Position numbers and translations under genes: made by a program. A stretch of DNA of 64,000 bases from Litorivita pollutaquae (GTDB lineage: Bacteria; Pseudomonadota; Alphaproteobacteria; Rhodobacterales; Rhodobacteraceae), in the NCBI RefSeq assembly GCF_003205515.1, contig NZ_KZ826482.1, positions 372,001-436,000 of the forward strand. The letters run 5' to 3'. This document shows positions 1-9,291 of this stretch, one piece after another (positions within the stretch are counted from its first letter, which is position 1; each line of letters starts with the position of its first letter). Below the pieces are notes generated by a model. The model searched no databases. It was not told where the DNA came from and worked only from the letters and a program-made list of their open reading frames with translations.

Positions 1-227
1 GTCGTTTCGTGAGCTTTATTTCCTACAACCAAGGTTGAGCATCCGGCGGGTAAAAAACATTCCCATTTCAGTGTCGCCTCACCCGAATTTTGTGTCGCAT
101 CTCACGCGATGTGATGCTATTAAGCACCCACGAGGATCAAACTAGCGTCACAAAGATGCGGATATGGCGCATTCAACCTACGGGAAACCAATATTTCGGA
201 GGTTCGCGCTTAAATACGGGGGGATAA

Positions 228-1046
228 ATGTCCGAAAAGGTTCAAAATCGTGACAGGCATGTAGACCCGGTCGAATTGCGCGGAATCTTTGGTGAGAACC
301 TGCGGAGTTTGAGCCGGAACTACCCTTCGGTTGCCGGACTTTGCCGCGATTTGGGAATCAACCGGACACAATTCAATCGCTATCTGTCCGGTGAAAGCTT
401 CCCGCGCCCCGATGTTTTGCACCGAATCTGCAACTTCTTTGACGTTGACGCCCGTATTCTGCTCGAACCGGTCGAGAACCTGTCGCCGATCAGCGCCGGA
501 TTATTGTCACACCCGGAAATCGCAGAATATGTCGGACATGGATCGACCAACCTGCCGGAAACGGAATTTCCTTCGGGATTTTACCGCTTTTCACGCCGTG
601 CCTTTATCGACAACAGCCTCTATGCCCGTGGGCTTTTGTATGTGACGCGCAAGGACGGCTATACATTGATGCGCGGGTTCGAGCCGAAAAAGGCAATGCT
701 GCATCAAGGCCTGAAGGCCACCAAGGACGCGCGCGAGTTTCGCGGTCTGGTCCTGCGTCAGGAAGAGGGCATCGCGGCGCTGGTGTCTCATCGGCATGCG
801 ATGACCTGCACCTATAACTTCCTGTCGAAAGTGACCTCGTTCCAAGCGAATTTCTTTGAAGGCTATGCCACCCGCACCGTGCGCGAAAGCGTCACGGGCC
901 GCCGCGCGACGCGCATGGTTTATGAACATCTGGGCAATCAGACCGGTGAAATCCTGACCACGGCGCGCACAGCAGGGATTTGCAACCGCGAGGATCTGTC
1001 TCCCTTCCATCTGCGTCTGTTGCGGCCGGATGAACAGTTCCAATAG
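228..1046 (+). CDS. XRE-family transcriptional regulator (HTH plus unknown C-terminal domain)
   Basis: A protein of 272 residues with a helix-turn-helix of the Cro/CI type at about residues 18-70; the core reads VAGLCRDLGINRTQFNRYLS, followed by the usual SFPRPDVLHRIC segment. The remaining roughly 190 residues form a conserved-looking C-terminal part that I cannot assign to a ligand-binding family. The ATG is preceded directly by a GGGGGGATAA Shine-Dalgarno stretch, which fixes the start. It stands alone, convergent with the membrane protein downstream. A DNA-binding role is well supported; its targets are unknown. Confidence 0.85.
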   Translation: MSEKVQNRDRHVDPVELRGIFGENLRSLSRNYPSVAGLCRDLGINRTQFNRYLSGESFPRPDVLHRICNFFDVDARILLEPVENLSPISAGLLSHPEIAEYVGHGSTNLPETEFPSGFYRFSRRAFIDNSLYARGLLYVTRKDGYTLMRGFEPKKAMLHQGLKATKDAREFRGLVLRQEEGIAALVSHRHAMTCTYNFLSKVTSFQANFFEGYATRTVRESVTGRRATRMVYEHLGNQTGEILTTARTAGICNREDLSPFHLRLLRPDEQFQ

Positions 1047-1049
1047 GTC

Positions 1050-1886
1050 CTAATCGCGCGTGCTGCCCTCGATCGCGGTCAAGCGGTATAGATGCCAGGT
1101 CGCATGACCAAACAGCGGCAGGGTGAAGAACAGCCCCAAGAACCACGGCAGCAATGCCGCAAAGGTCGCCACCGCAATGAAGACGCCCCAAAGCAGCATC
1201 GGCACAAAGTTTGCCGTCACAGTCTGCACACTGACGATCATCGCGGTGACAAAATCCACCTCACGGTCGAGCAAAAGCGGCAATGCCATCACCGTGATGC
1301 TATAGAGCAGCATCGCAAAACCTGCCCCCACCACCGTACCAACCGCGATCATCGTCAACCCGTTGGCGGTGAAGTAAACCTCATAGCTCGACGAGATATT
1401 CGTCATGGTCGATAATCCGAGGAACAGCGCAAAAATCATATGCGCCAGGAAGAACCAGAACAAAAACACGATGATGATCACGGCACAGATAGACGGCAAT
1501 TGTCGTTTACTTTGGTTGAAGACCACGCCGAAAATCTTATAAAAATTCAGCGGCGCGCCGCGCTCCAATCGCCGTGAGACTTCGTATAGTCCCACCGCAG
1601 CAAACGGCCCGATCAAAGGGAAGCCGATGGCCGCGAAGACCAGCCAATAACTTTGCCCCGTCGCCCATGTCACCATCGCCATGCCGTAGCCGATCAACAC
1701 ATAGACGCTGGAGAACATCAGGCCAAAGACCGGCGCACGCCTCATATCGCCCCATGCCAATCGCAAAGACTGCCCCAACATCGCCCATGTCACCCTGCGC
1801 ATCTGTGGCGCGCCAAGCTGCGGCGGCGCATCTTCGTCGGTGCGCCGCCCCGGCGTTTGCGGCACTGGCTGTGCTGTCTCCTCCAT
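1050..1886 (-). CDS. DUF2189 family integral membrane protein
   Basis: An inner membrane protein of about 278 residues. After a proline-rich hydrophilic head it has the family hallmark near SLRLAWGDMRRAPVFGL, then several hydrophobic helices, one in the LIGYGMAMVTWATG region and others around IVFLFWFFLAHMIFALFLGL, VGTVVGAGFAMLLYSITV and the C-terminal third. DUF2189 proteins are sometimes labelled cytochrome c oxidase subunit I-like, but no haem-ligand pattern is evident and no activity can be assigned. I chose the ATG at 1886; an upstream TTG (1919) or ATG (1913) would add 11 or 9 residues. It converges on the XRE gene with only 3 bases between the two stops. Confidence 0.8.
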   Translation of the reverse strand: MEETAQPVPQTPGRRTDEDAPPQLGAPQMRRVTWAMLGQSLRLAWGDMRRAPVFGLMFSSVYVLIGYGMAMVTWATGQSYWLVFAAIGFPLIGPFAAVGLYEVSRRLERGAPLNFYKIFGVVFNQSKRQLPSICAVIIIVFLFWFFLAHMIFALFLGLSTMTNISSSYEVYFTANGLTMIAVGTVVGAGFAMLLYSITVMALPLLLDREVDFVTAMIVSVQTVTANFVPMLLWGVFIAVATFAALLPWFLGLFFTLPLFGHATWHLYRLTAIEGSTRD

Positions 1887-2493
1887 ACCCCGTCCCCGCT
1901 CCTGTGATACCATCGCCAAGCAGAACCTGTTTTGACGCCCAAATCAACCCTGCGCCGCAGTGCGCAGTGTAAAATCTCTTTGGCCTCAACGCGTTACTTT
2001 GAACCTGTGTTCGGTGCATCGCGCCCCACGGCGGGTGATTATGCGGATATTTGGCCGCATTGTGATAGGCATGGCCGATTTACAACATGACCGGATCATC
2101 CGTCCACAGCCGGGTCAGTTGCCGCCCCGCCCGATGGCAAGCGTATCGAGTGTGGGAATACCGTCATGCAACAGCGGCGCCCCCTTCGTCGACGGGTACC
2201 CGCCACCACGTTGGAAAAAATCTTTGACCGCCATTGGCACGTCAGGCAGCGGCCCTTGTGGCAGGCATTGGCAGTTTGCGCCGCTGCGATCACCCCGTCC
2301 CGATCATGTCATACGGCAATCGCGTTGACGCCGCCATTAACCGCATCAATGGGGGCCACACAGAAGATCATACCTCAACGGTCGAGATCGTGCGCTGCAG
2401 GGGAAAGGCAAAAGGATAATCCACCAAGCACGGCCCGCCTGTGATCAGCGGCGCGTTCCTGTAGACCGAGGCGTCAAAACCGAAGGCAGTGCG
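1887..2493. other. 607-base interval without an intact gene
   Basis: Between the DUF2189 gene and prfB I find no ORF with convincing coding character. On the minus strand it holds a short amidase-like remnant (listed separately) and, directly after the prfB stop and in the same frame, 41 open codons containing NAPLITGGPCLVDYPFAF, which looks protein-like but which I do not recognise. The rest shows no obvious terminator or repeat. Confidence 0.5.
2115..2293 (-). pseudogene. Possible amidase-signature family remnant
   Basis: In one minus-strand frame a stretch of about 45 codons reads GPLPDVPMAVKDFF followed by YPSTKGAPLLHDGIPTLD and ends at a TGA. This resembles the N-terminal part of amidase-signature enzymes, where GPLxGVPxAVKD carries the catalytic lysine. 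An in-frame stop lies just upstream, no serine-rich signature follows, and the remaining 400 residues of an amidase are missing, so if the resemblance is real this is a decayed fragment. It could be a chance match. Confidence 0.35.
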
Positions 2494-3624
2494 TTACTCG
2501 TTTTGTGCCTCTGCACGGCTTTTGCCCGACACATCCATCGCCAATGTCGCGGCCATAAAGCCATCGAGATCGCCATCAAGAACGCCTTTGGTGTCCGATG
2601 TCTCATAGCTGGTGCGCAAATCCTTGACCATCTGGTAGGGCTGCAAAACATAGGACCGGATTTGGTTGCCCCACCCCGCATCGCCCTTGTTTTCATGCGC
2701 CTCGTTGATCGCTGCGTTGCGCTTATCCAACTCCAATTGATAGAGTCGGGATTTCAACGCCTTCATGGCAATATCGCGGTTTTGGTGCTGTGATTTCTCG
2801 GAGCTGGTCACCACGATGCCCGTCGGATGGTGGGTGATCCGCACCGCCGAATCCGTGGTGTTGACGTGCTGCCCGCCTGCGCCGGACGACCGGTAGGTAT
2901 CAATACGGATATCCGCAGGGTTCACATCGATTTCGATATTGTCATCGACCACCGGATAGACCCAAACCGAAGAAAACGAGGTGTGGCGTTTGGCGGCGCT
3001 GTCATAGGGCGAAATGCGCACCAAACGGTGCACGCCGCTTTCGGATTTGAGCCAACCATAGGCATTATGCCCTGAAATTTTATAGGCGGCGGATTTGATC
3101 CCCGCCTCGTCGCCACGGCTTTCCGATTGCAGTTCGACCTTATAGCCTTTTTTCTCGGCCCAACGCACATACATCCGCGCCAGCATCGACGCCCAGTCAC
3201 AGCTTTCGGTGCCGCCCGCGCCGGCATTGATTTCGAGGAAGGTGTCGTTGCTGTCGGCCTCGCCGTCGAGCAGCGCCTCCAACTCTTTCTCGGCGGCCAC
3301 AACCGCCAGAGACACAAGCGCCTCTTCCGCATCGGTGACGACCTCTTGGTCGTCCTCCATTTCGCCCAATTCAATCATCTCGAGATGATCGGAAAGCTCT
3401 TGTTTGATCTTGTCATAGGTGCCGATTGCATCCACCAGCATCTGCCGTTCGCGCATCAATTTTTGCGCCGCCTCGGGGTTATCCCATAGGGTCGGATCTT
3501 CAACGCGCGCGTTGAATTCTTCCAAACGGTGCGGCGCGGTTTCGCCATCCATCCGTTGATACAGCAGCTCAAGCGATTTTTCGATCTCGGCCACGGTGTT
3601 TTGAAGCTCTGCGCGCATGTTCAT
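2494..3624 (-). CDS. prfB: Peptide chain release factor 2
   Basis: Class I release factor of 376 residues that terminates translation at UGA and UAA. The GGQ loop that triggers peptidyl-tRNA hydrolysis is present as [15 protein letters not shown] at about residue 245. The codon-recognition tripeptide, SPF in E. coli RF2, reads SPY here ([15 protein letters not shown]). The reading frame is continuous from MNMRAELQ through [13 protein letters not shown], so the programmed +1 frameshift of E. coli prfB is absent. Length and domain order are normal. Confidence 0.97.
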   Translation of the reverse strand: MNMRAELQNTVAEIEKSLELLYQRMDGETAPHRLEEFNARVEDPTLWDNPEAAQKLMRERQMLVDAIGTYDKIKQELSDHLEMIELGEMEDDQEVVTDAEEALVSLAVVAAEKELEALLDGEADSNDTFLEINAGAGGTESCDWASMLARMYVRWAEKKGYKVELQSESRGDEAGIKSAAYKISGHNAYGWLKSESGVHRLVRISPYDSAAKRHTSFSSVWVYPVVDDNIEIDVNPADIRIDTYRSSGAGGQHVNTTDSAVRITHHPTGIVVTSSEKSQHQNRDIAMKALKSRLYQLELDKRNAAINEAHENKGDAGWGNQIRSYVLQPYQMVKDLRTSYETSDTKGVLDGDLDGFMAATLAMDVSGKSRAEAQNE

Positions 3625-4012
3625 CCCTCGAAATTAAACCCCGCGCGCGCCTTGCCGCACGGGGGTTCACCTATAGTGGGCCTCGCGCGCGCTCGCAAGG
3701 CCAGCCCCCCCTTTGGCATAGGCGAAGATGCCGCCGCGCCGCCATTCCCGTCACTCCGGCGCACCACTCTAAAAATGCCACGCGAGGTATAGGCCAATGA
3801 ACCGCAAAGAGATGGCAGGCACCCGACAAGAATCAGGCCAAAGGCACAAGAACGCCGCCCCTTCATCCGGTCGCGAAAGCTCTGCGCCCGGATCGGTCAG
3901 CGAACAGGATGCCGGATATACCGGCGCGGGTGGCTCGGGCACAAAATCGCGCGGCGTCCCGACATAAATGGCGTTGCTTTGCGTGCTTTGCCGGAGACCC
4001 GAGGCTACAGAC
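3625..4012. other. 388-base interval between mrcA and prfB
   Basis: mrcA and prfB are both on the minus strand, so this holds the prfB promoter region and the mrcA 3' flank. Open frames on the minus strand here have poor composition. The only candidate gene is a small plus-strand ORF at 3797, listed separately. I see no clear terminator. Confidence 0.4.
3797..3967 (+). CDS. Possible small hydrophilic protein (56 aa)
   Basis: An ATG with a GAGGT Shine-Dalgarno 9 bases upstream opens 56 codons ending at TAA. The product would be hydrophilic and rich in Gly, Ser, Gln, Arg and Glu, starting MNRKEMAGTRQESGQRHKN, with no signal peptide or membrane segment. Similar short charged proteins are known in these bacteria, but I do not recognise this one. 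Codon third positions are only moderately GC-biased, so the gene may not be real. It lies antisense to the flanking genes. Confidence 0.25.
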   Translation: MNRKEMAGTRQESGQRHKNAAPSSGRESSAPGSVSEQDAGYTGAGGSGTKSRGVPT

Positions 4013-6568
4013 CTAATACAGCCCGCCGGCGCTGAGCGATCCAAAGCTGGCTTTCGGACCGACAGTGGCTTTCTTACCCGTGGATGTCGTGACCTGTTTG
4101 CCCCCCTCGCCGCCGTCGCGTCCGATCAACGGCAATCCTTCGCCCATTGCGAAACCACCATCAAAGGTGATGCCGAAAATCGGTTCTTCGCCATCGCGGA
4201 AATACTCCGCCACGACGTAATCGCCGCTGGCCTCATCGGACAAACGCGCACCGGTGAACCGGTCAATTTTGATGAAGTGGCCGCCGGGGGGGATTTCGAA
4301 ATCACCGCCGCCGTATTTGGCCGTAGCTTTTTGCATAAATTGCTGAAACACCGGACCGCACATGCGGCCGCCCGTCGCCCCGCGCCCCATAGGCCGCGGA
4401 TTGTCATACCCGATGAAACATCCCGCGACGATATTGCTGGTGAAGCCCACAAACCAAACATCTTTGGCCTCGTTGGTGGTGCCGGTTTTGCCGGCCACAG
4501 GCACCGACAATCCCACCGTGCGCGCCGCTGTGCCCCGCTCAACCACGCCCCGCATCATCGAGGTCAATTGATAGGCCGTGATCGCATTCATGACCCTGTC
4601 GCGATTCGATACGATGCGCGGGCCCACCCCCTCGGGCAAGAATGGTGCTTCGCAATCCACGCAAGCGCGTTTGTCATGCCGGTAAATCGTCTTGCCAAAC
4701 CGGTCCTGCACCCGGTCGACCAAGGTAGGCTCGACCCGCTCTCCGCCATTGGCGAACATCGCATAGGCCGCCACCATGCGGAACAATGTGGTTTCCTCGG
4801 AGCCCAAAGAATTGGCCAAAAACCGACCCATATTGTCATAAACCCCGAAGCGTTCGGCGTAATCGGCGACAACATCCATACCCACCTCTTCAGCCAGACG
4901 GATGGTCATCAGGTTCCGCGATTGTTCGATCCCCGTGCGCAGCGGCGTCGGCCCGTAAAATTTGTTCGACGAGTTGCGCGGGCGCCAAAGGCCCTGCGGC
5001 GTGTTGATCTCGATCGGTGCGTCAATCACGATTGTCGCCGGGGTATAGCCGCTGTCGAGCGCCGAGGCGTAGACAAAGGGCTTGAAGCTCGAACCGGGTT
5101 GGCGGCGCGCTTGGGTGGCACGGTTGAACACCGAATGCTGGTAGGAAAACCCGCCCTGCATGGCGATCACGCGGCCGGTGTTGACGTCCATTGCCATGAA
5201 CCCGCCTTGCACCTGCGGCACTTGGCGCAGGGTCCAACGAATAAAGCTACCGTCGCTATCGGCGACCATACGGCGCACCAGAACCACTTCGCCCACCTTG
5301 AGCAGATCCGCCGCAATACGCGCCTTGCTGCCCAATTTGCCATCCGCATTCATCCGGCGCGCCCATTGCACGTCCTTGGCAGGGATCCAATGCCCGCCCT
5401 CGACCTCTGCGACATTCTCGATCCCGATGCGCGCGTCGGTCTTGCCGATCTCCAACACCACGGCCGGATACCACTGCGCCTCAAGATCAATATCGCGCGA
5501 AATGGACACCGCGCCGAGCGCTTCACGCCATGCGGCTTCGTCCCCGAGCACGTCTTCGGGCAAGGTTTTGCCGGTCGGACGCCAAACGCCAAGCCCGCGA
5601 TCATAGGCTTCCAGCTCGCGGCGCAATGCATCGGCGGCTTCGATTTGCATTTCGGGATCAACTGTCGCCCGCACGGTCATCCCGCCGGAGAAAAATTCTT
5701 CCTCGCCGAAATCCTTGCTCAATTGGCGACGGATTTCATCGGTAAAATAATCACGCGGCGGCAATTGATCGCGGAAGGGTTCAAAGTCCCCATTTTGCAC
5801 CGATTTGAGCGGCAGTTCCCGCTCGGCCAAATAAACCTCCTGGCTGATGTAACCATTTTCCGCCATCTCGCGCAGAACGTAATTGCGCCGTTTGGTCACC
5901 CGTTCCTTGCGGCGGACCGGATGGTAATCGGACGGCGCCTTCGGCAAGGAGGCCAAGAACGCCGCCTCATGCGGGGCCAGATCCGTCAGAGGCTTGTTGA
6001 AATAGGTCTGCGCCGCTGCTGCAACGCCGTAGGAATTCTGTCCCAGATAAATCTCGTTGAGATACAGTTCGAGAATTTTATCCTTGCTCAGGCTCTTTTC
6101 CAGCCGTGTTGCCAGAATGATTTCCTTGATCTTGCGTTCGGCCTGTCGATCACCGGAAAGCAGGAAATTCTTCATCACCTGCTGCGTGATCGTTGACGCC
6201 CCGCGCACATCTCGGCCCCGCGACTTTACCGCGTCCACCGCCGCCGAGATCATCCCGCGCGCATCATACCCTTTGTGCGAATAGAAATTTTTGTCTTCCG
6301 CCGAGATAAACGCGTATTTGACCAGATCGGGAATTTCGTCGGCAGGCGCAAAAAGCCGGCGTTCCTTGGCAAATTCGTCGATGATCTGCCCCTCGCCCGA
6401 ATAAATCCGGCTGATCGTTGCCGGTTGATATTGCTTGAGAAATTCATGGCTTGGCAGGTCGCGGCCATAGATCCAGAACACCGCGCCAATGGTCACCGCG
6501 ACCATCATCAAGCCGAGCGTTACAAGGCTGAACAGCGCCCCGAAGATGGAAAAGATGAATCTGAACAA
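4013..6568 (-). CDS. mrcA: Penicillin-binding protein 1A, bifunctional glycosyltransferase/transpeptidase
   Basis: Class A PBP of 851 residues that polymerises and cross-links peptidoglycan in the periplasm. A single N-terminal membrane anchor (about residues 8-33) precedes the GT51 domain with EDKNFYSHKGYDARG and GASTITQQVMKNF. The OB-like insert lies roughly at residues 320-430. The transpeptidase shows the SxxK serine in PGSSFKPFVYAS, SRN as the SxN motif, and GKTGTTNEAKD as KTG. The start codon appears to be TTG at 6568, behind a G-rich stretch; no ATG gives the expected N-terminus. Confidence 0.97.
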   Translation of the reverse strand: MFRFIFSIFGALFSLVTLGLMMVAVTIGAVFWIYGRDLPSHEFLKQYQPATISRIYSGEGQIIDEFAKERRLFAPADEIPDLVKYAFISAEDKNFYSHKGYDARGMISAAVDAVKSRGRDVRGASTITQQVMKNFLLSGDRQAERKIKEIILATRLEKSLSKDKILELYLNEIYLGQNSYGVAAAAQTYFNKPLTDLAPHEAAFLASLPKAPSDYHPVRRKERVTKRRNYVLREMAENGYISQEVYLAERELPLKSVQNGDFEPFRDQLPPRDYFTDEIRRQLSKDFGEEEFFSGGMTVRATVDPEMQIEAADALRRELEAYDRGLGVWRPTGKTLPEDVLGDEAAWREALGAVSISRDIDLEAQWYPAVVLEIGKTDARIGIENVAEVEGGHWIPAKDVQWARRMNADGKLGSKARIAADLLKVGEVVLVRRMVADSDGSFIRWTLRQVPQVQGGFMAMDVNTGRVIAMQGGFSYQHSVFNRATQARRQPGSSFKPFVYASALDSGYTPATIVIDAPIEINTPQGLWRPRNSSNKFYGPTPLRTGIEQSRNLMTIRLAEEVGMDVVADYAERFGVYDNMGRFLANSLGSEETTLFRMVAAYAMFANGGERVEPTLVDRVQDRFGKTIYRHDKRACVDCEAPFLPEGVGPRIVSNRDRVMNAITAYQLTSMMRGVVERGTAARTVGLSVPVAGKTGTTNEAKDVWFVGFTSNIVAGCFIGYDNPRPMGRGATGGRMCGPVFQQFMQKATAKYGGGDFEIPPGGHFIKIDRFTGARLSDEASGDYVVAEYFRDGEEPIFGITFDGGFAMGEGLPLIGRDGGEGGKQVTTSTGKKATVGPKASFGSLSAGGLY

Positions 6569-6686
6569 AGGCCGGCCCCCACACCAATTTCACCCCATAT
6601 ACGCGCGCGCGGGCGTCGGGTCAAAACACATCCGCGTCACAGCTGCGCGCACGCAAGGCTTTGCGCATTCGCGGCGCCCCCGCGCT

Positions 6687-7964
6687 CTACTGCCGCCGCA
6701 ATCCTGCCGCCGCCGCATCCTCGGCGCGCCAGACATCCAACGCCGTAACAATCGCCGCAATCATTTTCGCACGCCACGCCGCATCCAGCAAATTCGCCAA
6801 ATCGCGCGGGCTCGACATATATCCCATCTCGATCAAAACCGACGGAATATCCGCCGCCTTCAACACCGAGAAATCCGCGTGCCGATGCGCGCGTTTGTTC
6901 ACCGGACCGCCCGCATCGCGCATCGCTTGGACAATCGCCTTGGCCAAAACTTCCGACCGTGGCCGCGTCTCCAACCGCGCCAAATCCAAAAGCACATCTG
7001 CGATCTCGTCGTCCTTGCCACTCAAATCCACGCCGGACAACATATCGGCACGGTCGTGTCGTTCCGCAAGCCGCGACGACGCCCGATCCGAGGCCGTGTG
7101 CGACAGGGTGTGCACGCTTGCCCCATGCGCCAAACCTTCGGCCAAAGCATCCGCATGCAGCGACAAAAATACATCCGCACCGGCGCGATGGGCCATCGCC
7201 ACACGACGTTCAAGCGAGACGAATATATCCGAATCCCTCGTCAAATAAACCGTGTAGTTCCCGTTCCTTATCAACGCTTCTTCAAGTTCTCTTGCGATTC
7301 GTAGGGTCAAATCCTTTTCGCTCGTGTTGCCGCTTTGCGCGCCGGGATCAATGCCGCCATGGCCCGGGTCAATCACCACCACCATCGGGCCATCCGCCTG
7401 CCCCGGCGCCGGTTTGCGCGGCAAGGCTTGGGCGGCGGGCAAATCCCAGATCGGATCGCGGGGCGCCCCGGCCATGGCAGCAAATTCTTCCGGCGTCGCC
7501 TTGGTCAGCGACACGGTCAACTCTGCTGCACCGGTTCGTGAATTGACCTGCATGCTTGCCCCGTCCAACGCCAGCGGCGCCGCCAGATCCACCACCATGC
7601 GCGACCAGCCAAGCCGGAATCCCCCCATTCGCACCCCGATGGCACGATCCGCATTGAGCAAGCTTTCGCGATTCAATTGCGACCAATCCACCTCGCGGAA
7701 GTCCAGGACCAGACGCGGCGGCGCATCCAAGGTAAACACACGATAAGGCACGCCTTGGCTCAATCGCAACGCCACCTCCATCCCGCCCCAAGTGTCACGG
7801 ATTTGGCTGCCCGCCGGATCCGCGCGCGCCAAAGCGCTGAATGCCGGCGGGGACGCGGAAGTATAAGAAGAGGTGGTAGAGGCTTGCTGCGCATACCCAT
7901 CGGCGGGCATCACCGCCATGAGCAACACGGCCAGACAAAGGCGAAGATAAAGACCACCAAGCAT
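6687..7964 (-). CDS. amiC: N-acetylmuramoyl-L-alanine amidase (AmiC-like)
   Basis: Periplasmic cell-wall amidase that cuts the bond between N-acetylmuramic acid and the stem peptide during cell separation. From the chosen ATG at 7964 the protein has a signal peptide (MLGGLYLRLCLAVLLMAV, cleavage near GYAQQ), an AMIN domain (about residues 60-160) that would target septal peptidoglycan, and an Amidase_3 domain with zinc-ligand motifs VIDPGHGGIDPGAQ, FLSLHADA and the catalytic glutamate in VLIEMGYMSSP. An open frame extends 30 codons further upstream but would bury the signal peptide. It follows mrcA in reverse order, both acting on the sacculus. Confidence 0.93.
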   Translation of the reverse strand: MLGGLYLRLCLAVLLMAVMPADGYAQQASTTSSYTSASPPAFSALARADPAGSQIRDTWGGMEVALRLSQGVPYRVFTLDAPPRLVLDFREVDWSQLNRESLLNADRAIGVRMGGFRLGWSRMVVDLAAPLALDGASMQVNSRTGAAELTVSLTKATPEEFAAMAGAPRDPIWDLPAAQALPRKPAPGQADGPMVVVIDPGHGGIDPGAQSGNTSEKDLTLRIARELEEALIRNGNYTVYLTRDSDIFVSLERRVAMAHRAGADVFLSLHADALAEGLAHGASVHTLSHTASDRASSRLAERHDRADMLSGVDLSGKDDEIADVLLDLARLETRPRSEVLAKAIVQAMRDAGGPVNKRAHRHADFSVLKAADIPSVLIEMGYMSSPRDLANLLDAAWRAKMIAAIVTALDVWRAEDAAAAGLRRQ

Positions 7965-8050
7965 CTTATTGATTATCCTGCACTTCCATCCGTCTGCGGT
8001 ATCTTTTTGTCCCGAACGATACCGCATCGACGCCCAAAACCCAAGCCACG

Positions 8051-9202
8051 TCAAACATGCCCGCGCTCTGCCATAAAGGTCTTGAGCCGCGCCAGCCCTT
8101 CAATGATATCCTCGGTGCTGCGCGCATAGGAAAACCGCAATGTTCCGGCGCCGCGATCCGGATCGAAATCCAGCCCCGGCGTCACAGCAACCCCCGCCTC
8201 GCGCAATATCTCATCAGCGAAGGCGCGGCTGTCATCGGTGATATCGCTGACATCCGCATAGACGTAGAATGCCCCGTCCGGCGGCGCGAACCGGTCAAAT
8301 CCGGCGGCGCGAAGCCCCTCTTGCATCACCTTGCGGTTCGCCTTGTAAACCTCCAGATTTGCTTGCAATTCCGCGTCGCATTCCATCGCGCCGAGCGCGG
8401 CGATCTGGCTGGCATGCGGGGGACAGATAAACAGGTTCTGCGCCAGCCGTTCAATCACCCTCACGTGATCCTCGGGCACCACCATCCATCCGATGCGCCA
8501 GCCCGTCATCGAAAAATATTTTGAAAAGGAATTGATGACATAGGCTTCATTGCTGATCTCCAAAGCGCTGACAGCTTTGGCCTCATATTCAATGCCATGA
8601 TAAATCTCGTCGGAGATAAAGCTCGCGCCCTGCTCTGCGGCCGCGCCCATCAATGCCGACAATGCACCGCGATCCAACATCGTGCCGGACGGATTTGCCG
8701 GAGACGCGACAAGCAGGCCCTGCAAGTCCAGATTTGCAAAGTCCTGCGGCACCAATTGATAGCGGTTTTCCGCCTGTGCCTCGATGGCGACCACATCCAA
8801 ATCCAGCGCCTTCAAAATCTGCCGGTAAGACGGGTAGCCCGGCATGCCAATACCAACCCGGTCGCCCGCGTCAAACAGCGCGGTAAACGCCAAAATAAAC
8901 CCCGCAGACGATCCGGATGTCACCACCACGCGGGCCGGATCGAGATCAATATTATACCAATCCCCATAAAGCCTTGCGATCCGTGCCCGCAATTCGGGCA
9001 ATCCCAGACCGACGGTATATCCCAAGGGCGATTGCTCCATCGCGCGCGTCAAAGCGGACCGCGCGCCCGCCGGCGCCGGCGTGCCCGGTTGACCGACCTC
9101 CATGTGAATAATGCGGTGCCCTTCGGCCTCGGCCTGCCGTGCCGCCTCCATGACATCCATCACGATAAAGGGATCGACCGCGCCGCGCCTTGATGTTCGC
9201 AT
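8051..9202 (-). CDS. Pyridoxal-phosphate-dependent aminotransferase, class I/II
   Basis: Fold-type I aminotransferase of 383 residues. The PLP Schiff-base lysine is in NSFSKYFSMTGWRIGW; the SPANPSGTML and SDEIYHG segments supply the conserved Asn and Asp/Tyr that contact the cofactor, and the arginine in FSYARS binds the substrate carboxylate. The sequence resembles the aspartate/alanine-type transaminases, but the amino donor cannot be read from sequence. AGGAA precedes the ATG at a short distance. Confidence 0.9.
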   Translation of the reverse strand: MRTSRRGAVDPFIVMDVMEAARQAEAEGHRIIHMEVGQPGTPAPAGARSALTRAMEQSPLGYTVGLGLPELRARIARLYGDWYNIDLDPARVVVTSGSSAGFILAFTALFDAGDRVGIGMPGYPSYRQILKALDLDVVAIEAQAENRYQLVPQDFANLDLQGLLVASPANPSGTMLDRGALSALMGAAAEQGASFISDEIYHGIEYEAKAVSALEISNEAYVINSFSKYFSMTGWRIGWMVVPEDHVRVIERLAQNLFICPPHASQIAALGAMECDAELQANLEVYKANRKVMQEGLRAAGFDRFAPPDGAFYVYADVSDITDDSRAFADEILREAGVAVTPGLDFDPDRGAGTLRFSYARSTEDIIEGLARLKTFMAERGHV

Positions 9203-9291
9203 CTATTTATTCCTAAGCTGCATCACTTATCGGGTTCCGGAACACAATGTCCGGCCCCACCACTTGTCACAGGCAATGAGGCCCCTCGTCA

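Noticed and set aside
3843-3858. 16-base identity GGCACAAGAACGCCGC with 52512-52527
   Set aside because: A single match of this length in 64 kb is near chance, and the contexts differ.
3968-6196. Open frame of over 700 codons on the plus strand
   Set aside because: It lies antisense to mrcA, whose motifs are complete. The His/Arg/Pro/Ala-rich composition is typical of the opposite strand of a GC-biased gene.
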